Positions 7,754-15,167 of a stretch of 64,000 nucleotides of DNA are shown here, piece after piece. Source of the stretch: Prevotellaceae bacterium MN60 (lineage in GTDB: Bacteria; Bacteroidota; Bacteroidia; Bacteroidales; Bacteroidaceae); NCBI GenBank assembly GCA_900199555.1, contig FZQZ01000006.1, forward strand, positions 1-64,000, in the 5' to 3' direction. The notes below the pieces were generated by a model. That model worked only from the letters and a program-made list of their open reading frames with translations, searched no databases and was not told the origin of the DNA. The position numbers were made by a program, and so were the translations under genes. Within the stretch, counting starts at the first letter, position 1; each line of letters opens with the position of its first letter.

Positions 7754-7795
7754 GGGATGTAGAGTTGCATTATGCGCTCTGCATCCCTCTTTTTT
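7754..7795 (+). terminator. rho-independent terminator of cassette 1
   Basis: GGGATGTAGAG pairs with CTCTGCATCCC (one G-U pair) around a 12-base loop, followed by TCTTTTTTCG. Placed 22 bases after small peptide A. Confidence 0.85.
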
Positions 7796-7796
7796 C

Positions 7797-8000
7797 GTTG
7801 AAATGGGCGCTTTTTGTATTTTCGCCTGAAATGCTAAAAAAAGAGATTTCTCTCAAAACCACATTTTAAGAGAACAAGTGCAAAAAAATAGGACGCTATT
7901 TCCGATATTTTTAGTACCTTCGCATCCGTTTTCATATTTAAACCGCGAACCATATATTTGCGAGACTCTAAAGTAATACATAAATCACTAACAATCAACA
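7797..8000 (+). promoter_or_regulatory. conserved promoter/leader of cassette 2
   Basis: Repeats the 3490-3693 region: GTTGAAATGGGC, the same 27-bp inverted repeat at 7848-7874, AACAAGTGCAAAAAAATAGG, and TACCTTCG at 7915-7922, then a leader ending TAAATCACTAACAATCAACA. Conservation exceeds that of most of the two coding regions outside the signal peptide, pointing to shared regulation or recent duplication. Confidence 0.65.
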
Positions 8001-10334
8001 ATGGAAAAAAGAAAATCTTTTTTGGCGAGAGCAGCCATGATGCTACTACTCACCGTGTTCACGACCATGACAGCATGGGCGCAGGATGTGACGCTACCTA
8101 GCAGCGACAATTACACTGCAAATGATGGCGAAGTACTGACAGGTTCAACATCGGGCACGGTGACGATTGCCGATGGTGCAAAGATTACGCTCAGCGGCGC
8201 AACCATCAATGGCGGTATCGTTTGCGCGGGAACAGCGGAGATTACGCTCGTTGGCACGAACGACGTGACAGGAGCATGGAGAAAGGCTGGCATCCAGGTC
8301 GGCGGCTCCGGCACTACGCTCACCATCAAGGGCGATGGTGAGCTGACGGCGACAGGCGGCTACGATTCAGCTGGTATCGGTCTGAGCCGTGCTTGGGATG
8401 AAGATGCCATAGGCGGCGATATTGTTATCGAAGGGGGCATCATCACAGCGACTGGTGAAGACATGGGCGCTGGTATCGGTCTGGGCGCAGCATTCGATGA
8501 TTCCCCAAGAACCATTATACTTGGAGATATTACGATAAAAGGTGGCAACATCACAGCGATAGGTGGCAATCAAGGCAACGGCATAGGAACAGGATTTGTT
8601 TATGGTATAAATGATACGAGTAATATTGGTGTTGGAACAATTACCATTACCACGGGCATAGACCGTGTAGATGCTTCGAGCATCAGCAAAGCCGTCGTCT
8701 ATAAGGATGGCGAGACCGATGTGACAGCAAACGTAAACGAATACCTCAACATCACCGAGGACGGCGACCATCGCATCATCCTTCCGAAGGATGATACTGA
8801 CTACACCATCACCATTGCCGATGGCATTGAACATGGCACGATAGCATGTGCGGCAACAACAGCGAAGTATGGCGAGAAGGTAACTATTACCGCTACACCC
8901 GACTACGGATACCATTTTGTCCGTCTGGTGGTAAAGGATGCACAGAACAACGATGTTGAGTCCACAGGTAACAGCTTCTTCATGCCCCAGAGCAATGTAA
9001 CGGTCAGCGCAATATTTGAGCAAGGCTTTCACGGCACAACGGAGTTTGAGTGGGTGTATTACACAGAAGGTGGTCCGGATGGCTACACCAAAGAAAGCAT
9101 CTACGACGGCTTGACCACCGTGAATATTCAGAAGGACAAAATCTACAAAATCAGAAAGTATGACGAGCAAGATTATGATTATAGATACTTGTCGATAGAT
9201 AACGATGTGTATCAAGCATCTATTCCATATGCCGGCGGCACAGGAACATTTAGTTATGGCAATCAAACAGAATTTCGTATCAATGATGCAAATGGCGAAA
9301 CTGGCTTCTACGACATCACAATGGCCGACGGAGGCAATGGAAAATGGTCGGTATCTATTCTGAAGACCGTTCCCGTGATTGCCGATGTTACCAATTATGG
9401 CTACACGGGTAGCGCCATCAGACCTGAGCCGCAGGTGATGGCTGGTTCGCTGACTCTCGTCAAGAATCTAAATTATGTGTATTCCTACAGCGATAACACC
9501 GATATCGGCACGGCAAAAGTCCGCGTCGTATTCATAGGCAATTACGCCTCACTGGGCACCGTGGAGAAGGAGTTCAAAATCGTGAATGTTAAGCAACTGA
9601 GTGATGGTACCGCATATACCTCGACAAGTGATGTTAGCGAAACCACTGCCATCTATACGAAGTCTATCGGCGATGAGCGCGTAGGCAAGTACCAGGCATG
9701 GTTTGTACCTTTCGACTATACGGTTACTACGGATGATCTTGAGAAGTTCGACTTCTTCAAGATTAACTTTATCGCTAACGCTGCAGAAGAGGGTGTCAAC
9801 CCCGAAGATGACCATGTATATATCTTCCTGAACCCCATCGCTGCAGGTACTACGCTCTATGGCAACAAGCCTTACGTATATCGTGCAAAGGAGGCTGTAG
9901 ATAACTATAGCTTCACCACTGAGAATACTACCCTATTTGCCAAGAACGAGTCGTCGGTGCTGCAGACATCAACTGCACTGGCTAGCTACGACTTCTATGG
10001 TACTTACGATGATGTGACGGCAACACCAAGTAGCCCGTTCTACTATATCAGTATCAATGGCAACGTCTGCTATGGTACATCTGTTACCGTAGGACCTTAT
10101 CGCTGGATACTGCGTGCCACCAGCAAGGGTGGTGTAAGCTATGCTCCACAGATTACCTTTAGCGAGGGAGAAACAACTGCCATTGACCATTCAACGTTCA
10201 ATGTTCAACGTTCAACGTTCAACGTCTACGACTTGCAAGGTCGCAAGGTGGCTAATGGTCAATCGTCAATGGTCAATGGTCAATTAAAGAAGGGCCTGTA
10301 TATCGTGAATGGTCGAAAGGTTGTTATTAAATAA
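8001..10334 (+). CDS. secreted repeat protein, paralogue of the 3694 gene
   Basis: 777 residues. Signal peptide MEKRKSFLARAAMMLLLTVF, cut near AWA-QD, almost identical to that of the 1280-residue neighbour. Residues ~60-235 are Gly-rich beta-helix-like repeats (GDGELTATGGYDSAGIGL, GGIITATGEDMGAGIGL). Residues ~270-340 form a bacterial repeat domain of the Flg_new/InlB-B type (YTITIADGIEHGTI ... MPQSNVTVSAIFE). An MBG-like unit lies near 455-525 (YGYTGSAIRPEPQV). The protein ends VYDLQGRKVANG...KKGLYIVNGRKVVIK. Two heptamer tracts interrupt the terminal region. Probable surface protein; ligand unknown. It is followed 10 bases later by small acidic peptide B. Confidence 0.85.
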   Translation: MEKRKSFLARAAMMLLLTVFTTMTAWAQDVTLPSSDNYTANDGEVLTGSTSGTVTIADGAKITLSGATINGGIVCAGTAEITLVGTNDVTGAWRKAGIQVGGSGTTLTIKGDGELTATGGYDSAGIGLSRAWDEDAIGGDIVIEGGIITATGEDMGAGIGLGAAFDDSPRTIILGDITIKGGNITAIGGNQGNGIGTGFVYGINDTSNIGVGTITITTGIDRVDASSISKAVVYKDGETDVTANVNEYLNITEDGDHRIILPKDDTDYTITIADGIEHGTIACAATTAKYGEKVTITATPDYGYHFVRLVVKDAQNNDVESTGNSFFMPQSNVTVSAIFEQGFHGTTEFEWVYYTEGGPDGYTKESIYDGLTTVNIQKDKIYKIRKYDEQDYDYRYLSIDNDVYQASIPYAGGTGTFSYGNQTEFRINDANGETGFYDITMADGGNGKWSVSILKTVPVIADVTNYGYTGSAIRPEPQVMAGSLTLVKNLNYVYSYSDNTDIGTAKVRVVFIGNYASLGTVEKEFKIVNVKQLSDGTAYTSTSDVSETTAIYTKSIGDERVGKYQAWFVPFDYTVTTDDLEKFDFFKINFIANAAEEGVNPEDDHVYIFLNPIAAGTTLYGNKPYVYRAKEAVDNYSFTTENTTLFAKNESSVLQTSTALASYDFYGTYDDVTATPSSPFYYISINGNVCYGTSVTVGPYRWILRATSKGGVSYAPQITFSEGETTAIDHSTFNVQRSTFNVYDLQGRKVANGQSSMVNGQLKKGLYIVNGRKVVIK
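10190..10224. repeat. in-frame heptamer repeat (TTCAACG)5
   Basis: Exactly five 7-base units, four TTCAACG and one TTCAATG, coding the 7-residue periodic STFNVQRSTFNV directly before YDLQGRKV. Confidence 0.9.
10258..10285. repeat. in-frame heptamer repeat (GTCAATG)4
   Basis: Four units GTCAATC/GTCAATG/GTCAATG/GTCAATT inside the C-terminal motif, coding GQSSMVNGQL between YDLQGRKVAN and KKGLYIVNG. The motif is therefore longer here than in the sister protein, which has only QPT at this place. Confidence 0.85.
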
Positions 10335-10344
10335 GGGAGAACGT

Positions 10345-10536
10345 ATGATGGAAAGAAAAGCATATAAGCCCTTACAGATGAGCGTTGTCTTTATCCACAC
10401 CGCCACGCCCTTGTTGGCAGGTAGCGTGATGTCGCCAGGTCAGGACAACGAGCCTCCCGGTGCTCGCTTCTTTGACGACGACCTTGACGACCTGATAGAT
10501 TCAGACGATATCATCTCCAACGAGAATGATATCTAA
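10345..10536 (+). CDS. small acidic peptide B, 63 residues
   Basis: Start chosen at ATG 10345 (an ATG also at 10348) after AAGGGAGA at 10334-10341; a longer in-frame start inside the previous gene is unlikely. Sequence: MMERKAYKPLQMSVVFIHTA, TPLLAGSVMSPGQDNE, then FFDDDLDDLIDSDD and an acidic end. It has the same layout as peptides A and C: Y(x)P(x)L near the start, TATPLLAGS (compare TATSLLTVS in peptide C), and an Asp-rich tail. Ten bases separate it from the surface-protein stop, so co-transcription is near certain. Function unknown. Confidence 0.7.
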   Translation: MMERKAYKPLQMSVVFIHTATPLLAGSVMSPGQDNEPPGARFFDDDLDDLIDSDDIISNENDI

Positions 10537-10581
10537 GCGCTTCGCTTTGCGAAGCTAGTGAAGAGATAACAGTGAAAAGAG

Positions 10582-10608
10582 AAGGGAAGCATTTTGCTTC
10601 CCTTTTTC
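10582..10608 (+). terminator. rho-independent terminator of cassette 2
   Basis: Stem AAGGGAAGC / GCTTCCCTT followed by TTTTCTTC, the same stem as at 3243-3270. Confidence 0.85.
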
Positions 10609-10713
10609 TTCTTTGATTCCGAAATCGGCTTTAGTCTTTAATCCCGAAAATTTATAGATTCCGAAAATATACGTAAATATCGAAATAATCCGAAAATATT
10701 AGTTTTCGTCCTT

Positions 10714-10772
10714 TTCTTTGACTAAAGGTTGACTTCGTCGAGCTAAACCTTCAAAGTGTGGCGTTGCATTCG
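10714..10772. repeat. ~57-bp dyad element, orientation B
   Basis: Reverse complement of 3324-3382 with about four differences (TTTGACTAAAGGTTGACTTC ... GTGTGGCGTTGCA). The rest of the 10537-10887 gap holds only the terminator and TTCCGAAAA/TTTTCG-rich sequence also present at 3290-3490. Confidence 0.75.
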
Positions 10773-10887
10773 TCTTTTTCGATTTCTTTCGGGATTAAAA
10801 AAAAAGTTTTCGGAATTAAACAAGTTAGGAATCTGATTGCACGATTGTTAAATCCACTGCCCTACATTCAGTTTTTCAGAAAAATAT

Positions 10888-10918
10888 TTTGTAATTCGGA
10901 ATAATAACTATATCTTTG
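10888..10918 (+). promoter_or_regulatory. promoter of the toxin-antitoxin pair
   Basis: TTTG at 10888-10891, 19-base spacer, TATCTTTG at 10911-10918: an exact match to the Bacteroidetes sigma-ABfr consensus. The HigB-like ATG is 18 bases after it. Confidence 0.85.
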
Positions 10919-10936
10919 CATCAAAAATAACAAAGC

Positions 10937-11233
10937 ATGAGAATTATTTCATTCAAGAAGATACGTGAATTTATCGAGAAAGATTCCGAGTCAGATGTCG
11001 CTATGCGCGAATGGCACAAGAAAACAGAGGATGCCGACTGGAAGAATTTCGCAGACGTCAAGAATACATTTAATTCCGTCGATAATGTAGGTAACGATCG
11101 CTATGTTTTCAATGTAAAGGGCAATCACTATCGAATTGTTGCAATGATTATCTTTGCCATCCGAACAGTCTATCTTAGATTTGTAGGAACGCACAAAGAA
11201 TATGATAATATCAAGGATATTCAAAACATATAA
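10937..11233 (+). CDS. higB: HigB-like toxin (RelE-superfamily mRNA interferase)
   Basis: 98 residues. The pattern MRIISFKKIREFI, AMREWHKKTEDADWKN, DRYVFNVKGNHYRIVAMI and VYLRFVGTHKEYDNI matches the HigB_toxin family, whose members cut mRNA on the ribosome. The basic N-terminus, the central FNV.GN.YR.. strand and the FVGTH.EYD end are all present, so the toxin looks intact. It stands first in the operon, before the antitoxin, which is the usual order for higBA and the reverse of most other type II systems. An antitoxin gene follows after 4 bases. Confidence 0.9.
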   Translation: MRIISFKKIREFIEKDSESDVAMREWHKKTEDADWKNFADVKNTFNSVDNVGNDRYVFNVKGNHYRIVAMIIFAIRTVYLRFVGTHKEYDNIKDIQNI

Positions 11234-11237
11234 AACT

Positions 11238-11603
11238 ATGGCACAGATTAAGAACGAGAAACAGTACAAGGCAGCCTGCGAACGCATCGAGGAACTGCTG
11301 AAGGTGGTAGACAACAATACGCCTGCCGACAATAAAGATATGCTCGAACTTGACCTGATCTCTGAGATGGTAGCCGAGTACGAGCATGAGCACTATCCTG
11401 TAGAAGCTCCAACATTGGTGGAGGTTATAAGACTAAGAATGTATGAGATGGGGCTGACTCAAGCAAAACTCTCCAAAATGCTTAATCTCAGTCCTGCCCG
11501 CGTAAGTGACCTTGTCACTGGTAAGAGTGAACCTACACTGAAGGTAGGACGACTGTTATTTCATAAGTTGAATATCTCTCCATCCGTTATTCTAGGAGTA
11601 TAA
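11238..11603 (+). CDS. higA: HigA-like antitoxin with XRE helix-turn-helix
   Basis: 121 residues from ATG 11238, four bases after the toxin stop; an upstream in-frame TTG would overlap the toxin and lacks support. The N-terminal half is helical and acidic (toxin-binding part, ERIEELLKVVDN); the C-terminal half is an XRE/Cro-type HTH (MGLTQAKLSKMLNLSPARVS, TGKSEPTLKVGRLLFHKLNI). It would neutralise the HigB-like toxin and repress the shared promoter at 10888-10918. A terminator lies directly after the stop. Confidence 0.9.
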   Translation: MAQIKNEKQYKAACERIEELLKVVDNNTPADNKDMLELDLISEMVAEYEHEHYPVEAPTLVEVIRLRMYEMGLTQAKLSKMLNLSPARVSDLVTGKSEPTLKVGRLLFHKLNISPSVILGV

Positions 11604-11610
11604 AACGAAA

Positions 11611-11636
11611 AAGGAAGCGAATGCTTCCCTTTTTTA
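11611..11636 (+). terminator. rho-independent terminator after higA
   Basis: AAGGAAGC-GAAT-GCTTCCCTT followed by TTTTTTAATT. Confidence 0.8.
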
Positions 11637-11748
11637 ATTCACCACTCACCAAAAGACACTCATCGGTTAAAAACTGTAAAAACAGTTAAATAATGTATGA
11701 GGCACGCAAATTATACTACGTGTCTCATTTTTTTACCAGAATAATTTG

Positions 11749-11756
11749 TACATTTG
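11749..11756 (+). promoter_or_regulatory. promoter -7 element of the serpin gene
   Basis: TACATTTG, matching TAnnTTTG, 33 bases before the ATG at 11790. This excludes a TTG start at 11754, which lies inside the promoter. Confidence 0.65.
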
Positions 11757-11789
11757 CAATGTATAAAACTAACCAATAGACTGTTAAAA

Positions 11790-13694
11790 ATGAGAAAGGC
11801 TGGATTATTTTTAGGATTTATGTGTTTGGCAAGTATGGCTACCGCACAGCAGGCTGCCAACTATGAGCGTCGCCCAATGCTCGAAGAGGGTAAGACGTGG
11901 GTTTATGACTATCACCACTTTGAGGATCGCGAGACGCCTGGTCCTGATGGTGATGATTACTACCATACGGTATGGAGCTCGTACTATCAGTTAAAAGGCG
12001 ATACGGTGATAGATGGTCGCCAATATAAAAAGATGTACAGATGGGACGACAAGAATGATCATGAGAAATTCTATGCCGCCTTTCGCGAAGATGAGGAGGG
12101 TAAGGTTTATCAATATGAATACTTCAAGGATAGTAAACAAGACTTTCTTATACTTGACTTTAGCCTGCGTTATGGCGAAGAGGGGTTTGAGAATGCAACT
12201 CCCATAGTAGATTATATCAACAAAAGGGACTTATATCGTCGCTATCATTACAAGGAAGTAGAACCCAACGGCAGCACCTATGATCTTGGATATATTGCTG
12301 TAGAGGGTGTTGGTTTCCAACATCAAGGATTAGTGAATTATCTTTTTGCGCCAGAAGTAGATTGTATCTGCGACTATGAAGAATTGAACCATGTCTATAG
12401 TGATAACATGAGTTTTTATGCCTCTATGTTTGAAGCACCAACGGTGATACAGCTTACCCAGGAGGAACAGCAGATGGTGGAGCAGAACAACAACTTTGCT
12501 TTCCAACTATTCCGCAAAGCACGCTCTGGAAAAAGCACCGTGCTCTCACCACTCAGTATCACCTATGCACTGGGGATGCTTAACAACGGAGCAGCAGGTC
12601 AGACACAACAGGAAATCAATCAGGTGTTGGGATTCAGTGATGTGGATAAGCAGAATGCGTTCTGCCTGAAACTGACCAAGGAACTGGCAGATGCCAGTTG
12701 GGTAAGTCCTACAACGAAGGCACTCATGGCTAACACCATCTTCGTGAATGAAGGCTTAGGTTATCATCTGCAGGATGGCTTCGTGCAGAAGGCTAACGAT
12801 TATTATGGTGCACAGCCACAGAGTCGTGATTTTACTGACGGACAGACGATGGATGTCATCAACCAGTGGGCAAGTGACCATACGGAGAACATGATTACCG
12901 AGGTGCTAAACGAAGATACGTTCCATCCAGATGCAGTAAGCTATCTGCTCAATGCCATCTATTTCAAAGGACTGTGGAGCAGTCCCTTTGACGCTAACGA
13001 GACAAAGGAAGAGAGCTTTAATGGCGGCGACAAGGTGCCGATGATGCATCAGGAAAATATAGAAGCAATGTATGCAGAGAATGAGCTCTACCAGACCGTT
13101 ACCCTGCCATACGGTAATGGCACCTATCAGATACAGGTATATCTGCCTCGTGAGGGAAAAACACTTGACGAGGTAGTGGAGAGCCTGAATGCACAAAACT
13201 GGCAAGGTATGAGCTATTCGTGTCAGGTGGACTTGAAGCTTCCACGCTTTGAGACCTCTACCAATCAGAATCTGGTGAAGATTATGAAGGATTTGGGTAT
13301 GCCTAAAGCCTTTACAAAGGATGCTGAGTTCCCCTACTTCTGTAATGCCTCCACTCGTATCTCCAATATGTTCCAAGTGGGCAAGATCAAGCTGGACGAG
13401 GCGGGAACAGAGGCGGCAGCAGTTACTGTTATAGAAATGGAAGAAACTAGTATACCAGAGTATGCCACATTCCATGCCAATCGCCCATTCCTTTATATTA
13501 TCAGTGAGCAGTCAACGGGTGTTATTCTCTTCATGGGACAGTATCTGGGCAATACGACAACAGGTATTGATATGCCTATCATGGAAAGAACAAATAGCGA
13601 TGAGCGCATCTATAACCTGGCTGGTCAGCGCCTGATGAGCCAACCCGATAAGGGCATCTTTATCAAAAATGGCAAGAAGATAGTGGTTGATTAG
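11790..13694 (+). CDS. secreted serpin with extra N-terminal domain and C-terminal motif
   Basis: 634 residues; signal peptide MRKAGLFLGFMCLASMATAQ. Residues ~25-210 are a Prevotella-type domain of unknown role (EEGKTWVYDYHHFEDRE, QLKGDTVIDGRQYKKMYR). Residues ~230-585 are a full serpin domain: NFAFQLFRKARSGKSTVLSP, SITYALGMLNNGAAGQTQQE, and the breach region FHANRPFLYIISEQSTGVILF. The reactive-loop hinge DEAGTEAAAVTVI has the small residues (Ala/Thr) of inhibitory serpins, with a predicted scissile bond near ETS, so it probably traps a serine or cysteine protease. The end IYNLAGQRLMSQPDKGIFIK-NGKKIVVD is the same C-terminal motif as in the surface proteins. Location: outer surface or secreted. 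Possible role: guarding against host proteases (inference). Confidence 0.9.
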   Translation: MRKAGLFLGFMCLASMATAQQAANYERRPMLEEGKTWVYDYHHFEDRETPGPDGDDYYHTVWSSYYQLKGDTVIDGRQYKKMYRWDDKNDHEKFYAAFREDEEGKVYQYEYFKDSKQDFLILDFSLRYGEEGFENATPIVDYINKRDLYRRYHYKEVEPNGSTYDLGYIAVEGVGFQHQGLVNYLFAPEVDCICDYEELNHVYSDNMSFYASMFEAPTVIQLTQEEQQMVEQNNNFAFQLFRKARSGKSTVLSPLSITYALGMLNNGAAGQTQQEINQVLGFSDVDKQNAFCLKLTKELADASWVSPTTKALMANTIFVNEGLGYHLQDGFVQKANDYYGAQPQSRDFTDGQTMDVINQWASDHTENMITEVLNEDTFHPDAVSYLLNAIYFKGLWSSPFDANETKEESFNGGDKVPMMHQENIEAMYAENELYQTVTLPYGNGTYQIQVYLPREGKTLDEVVESLNAQNWQGMSYSCQVDLKLPRFETSTNQNLVKIMKDLGMPKAFTKDAEFPYFCNASTRISNMFQVGKIKLDEAGTEAAAVTVIEMEETSIPEYATFHANRPFLYIISEQSTGVILFMGQYLGNTTTGIDMPIMERTNSDERIYNLAGQRLMSQPDKGIFIKNGKKIVVD

Positions 13695-13830
13695 CCCCTA
13701 CCGAGCCTCCCCCAATGGGGGAGGAACCTTTCGGAGGTACGGGGCAACGGAGGTACGGGGGTACGAGAATAGATAAAGCCGAGAGAGGCCCCCTCCCGTC
13801 CTCCCGTACCTCCGAAAATATAAGAAAAAA
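13695..13830. repeat. GC-rich repeat block after the serpin gene
   Basis: Holds the palindrome CCTCCCCCAATGGGGGAGG, AACCTTTCGGAGGTACGGGG, two further CGGAGGTACGGGG units and CCTCCCGTACCTCCG. Same family as the blocks at 2101-3011. It occupies the space where a terminator would be expected. Confidence 0.75.
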
Positions 13831-13863
13831 TCGTTTTTCTTTGCTCTTCTCTCGTTTTTTTCG

Positions 13864-13871
13864 TAACTTCG
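13864..13871 (+). promoter_or_regulatory. promoter -7 element of the LRR lipoprotein gene
   Basis: TAACTTCG in the context TCTCTCGTTTTTTTCGTAACTTCGCAGC. The same context occurs before the SpoIIE-type gene (51402-51427). Confidence 0.55.
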
Positions 13872-13891
13872 CAGCAGAAAACTAGAAAATT

Positions 13892-15133
13892 ATGAATAAA
13901 TCACTACTTCGTTCCTGCCTTCTGCTGTTCGCCACATTGCTCTTCGTTGGTTGTGGCGACGATGGTAATGGCGAGCCTGTTGATAAAGATGTTATCGTGA
14001 TTAATAATAACGGTACCACCTCAACAGGAGCTAGCTATGTGCGCATCGATGATAAAAACTTCTATCTCGACTATATCAAATACACCGTAGAGGAAGCTCA
14101 CCTCGTGGTGTCTGGCTACGATAAGACGGGGGGCAATAGCGTGAATATTGCGACATCTATCCGCTTTAAGTCTAACCTGTACCACGTGAATAGCATTGGC
14201 AACAATGCCTTCTTTGGCTGCTCGGACGTGACATCAATCGTCATCCCTGCGAGTGTGAAGATGATAGGTGACAATGCCTTCTCGGGTTGTTCAAGTCTTA
14301 CCGCACTCAACCTGCCTGCCGGTGTTGTCAGCATCGGTGAGGGTGCCTTTAAGGATTGTGCGAACATCACCAACCTCACCATTCCCAGTGGGGTAAAAGC
14401 TATCGCTTCTTACCTTTGCTCTGGTTGTGAGAAACTGAGTCAGATTAGTATTCCAAGTGGCGTTACCAGCATTGGTACCGAGGCCTTTGCCGGTTGTGCT
14501 AACCTCACCGCTGTAGAGGTGCCCGCCGTGGTCAACGTGCTGGGCGAGGGAGCCTTCAAGGGTTGTGCTAAGCTTACCACCGTTAATATTCCTGACGGTG
14601 TGACGGGTATTGGCAGAAATACCTTTGCAGGTTGCAGTAGCCTCAACGCGATAACGATACCACAGTCGGTGAGCAGCATCCGCGACTATGCCTTCTCTAG
14701 ATGTGCGAGTCTTACCGCTGTCACCCTGCCCAACAGAATAACCAGCGTGGGCTATGGTGCTTTTGAATATTGCACGGGTATCACCGAGATATCCGTTCCC
14801 GAGGGTGTCACCACACTAGAGGCTGGTGCCTTTGCCTTCTGCACAGGACTGGCCACCGTCAACCTACCCTCTACGCTCACCAGCATGCAGAGTGGTGTGT
14901 TTAAGCGTTGCACCTCGCTAGCCGACGTGACCCTACCCGTGAACCATCTGTTCCCCACCAGTACCGACATCTTTGATGAATCCAACTATAAGCAGGCTAC
15001 GCTTCACGTGCCTGCCGACCTCGTAGAAGCATACAAAGAGGCTCCGATTTGGAAAGACTTTAAGGCTATTGTTGGCATCGGCGATAACACAGAAGGAGAA
15101 AACACAGAAGGAGACAAGACGGAAGGAGAGTAA
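13892..15133 (+). CDS. BspA-like leucine-rich repeat lipoprotein
   Basis: 413 residues. Type II signal with lipobox LFVGC, lipidated Cys at residue 21, then GDDGNGEP, so it is probably an outer-membrane lipoprotein. Residues ~95-370 contain about eleven LRR_5 (BspA) repeats of the form (V)TSIGxxAFxGCxxLTxVxIPxxV, about 23 residues each. The family mediates binding to host proteins or other bacteria; the ligand here is unknown. The C-terminus carries three TEG(E/D) units (NTEGENTEGDKTEGE) from a short tandem repeat. It is 34 bases upstream of the HhH protein gene and probably co-transcribed. Confidence 0.9.
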   Translation: MNKSLLRSCLLLFATLLFVGCGDDGNGEPVDKDVIVINNNGTTSTGASYVRIDDKNFYLDYIKYTVEEAHLVVSGYDKTGGNSVNIATSIRFKSNLYHVNSIGNNAFFGCSDVTSIVIPASVKMIGDNAFSGCSSLTALNLPAGVVSIGEGAFKDCANITNLTIPSGVKAIASYLCSGCEKLSQISIPSGVTSIGTEAFAGCANLTAVEVPAVVNVLGEGAFKGCAKLTTVNIPDGVTGIGRNTFAGCSSLNAITIPQSVSSIRDYAFSRCASLTAVTLPNRITSVGYGAFEYCTGITEISVPEGVTTLEAGAFAFCTGLATVNLPSTLTSMQSGVFKRCTSLADVTLPVNHLFPTSTDIFDESNYKQATLHVPADLVEAYKEAPIWKDFKAIVGIGDNTEGENTEGDKTEGE

Positions 15134-15167
15134 AAGGAGGACGACTGCTTCCGACTGTTGACACACC

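Noticed and set aside
8367..9266. 299-codon open frame on the minus strand
   Set aside because: Antisense to the second surface-protein gene; low-complexity Ile/Val/Cys composition typical of a shadow frame of a Thr/Asn-rich repeat protein.
10309..10344. Earlier start for small acidic peptide B
   Set aside because: It would lie inside the surface-protein gene; ATG 10345 has a good AAGGGAGA ahead and aligns with peptides A and C.
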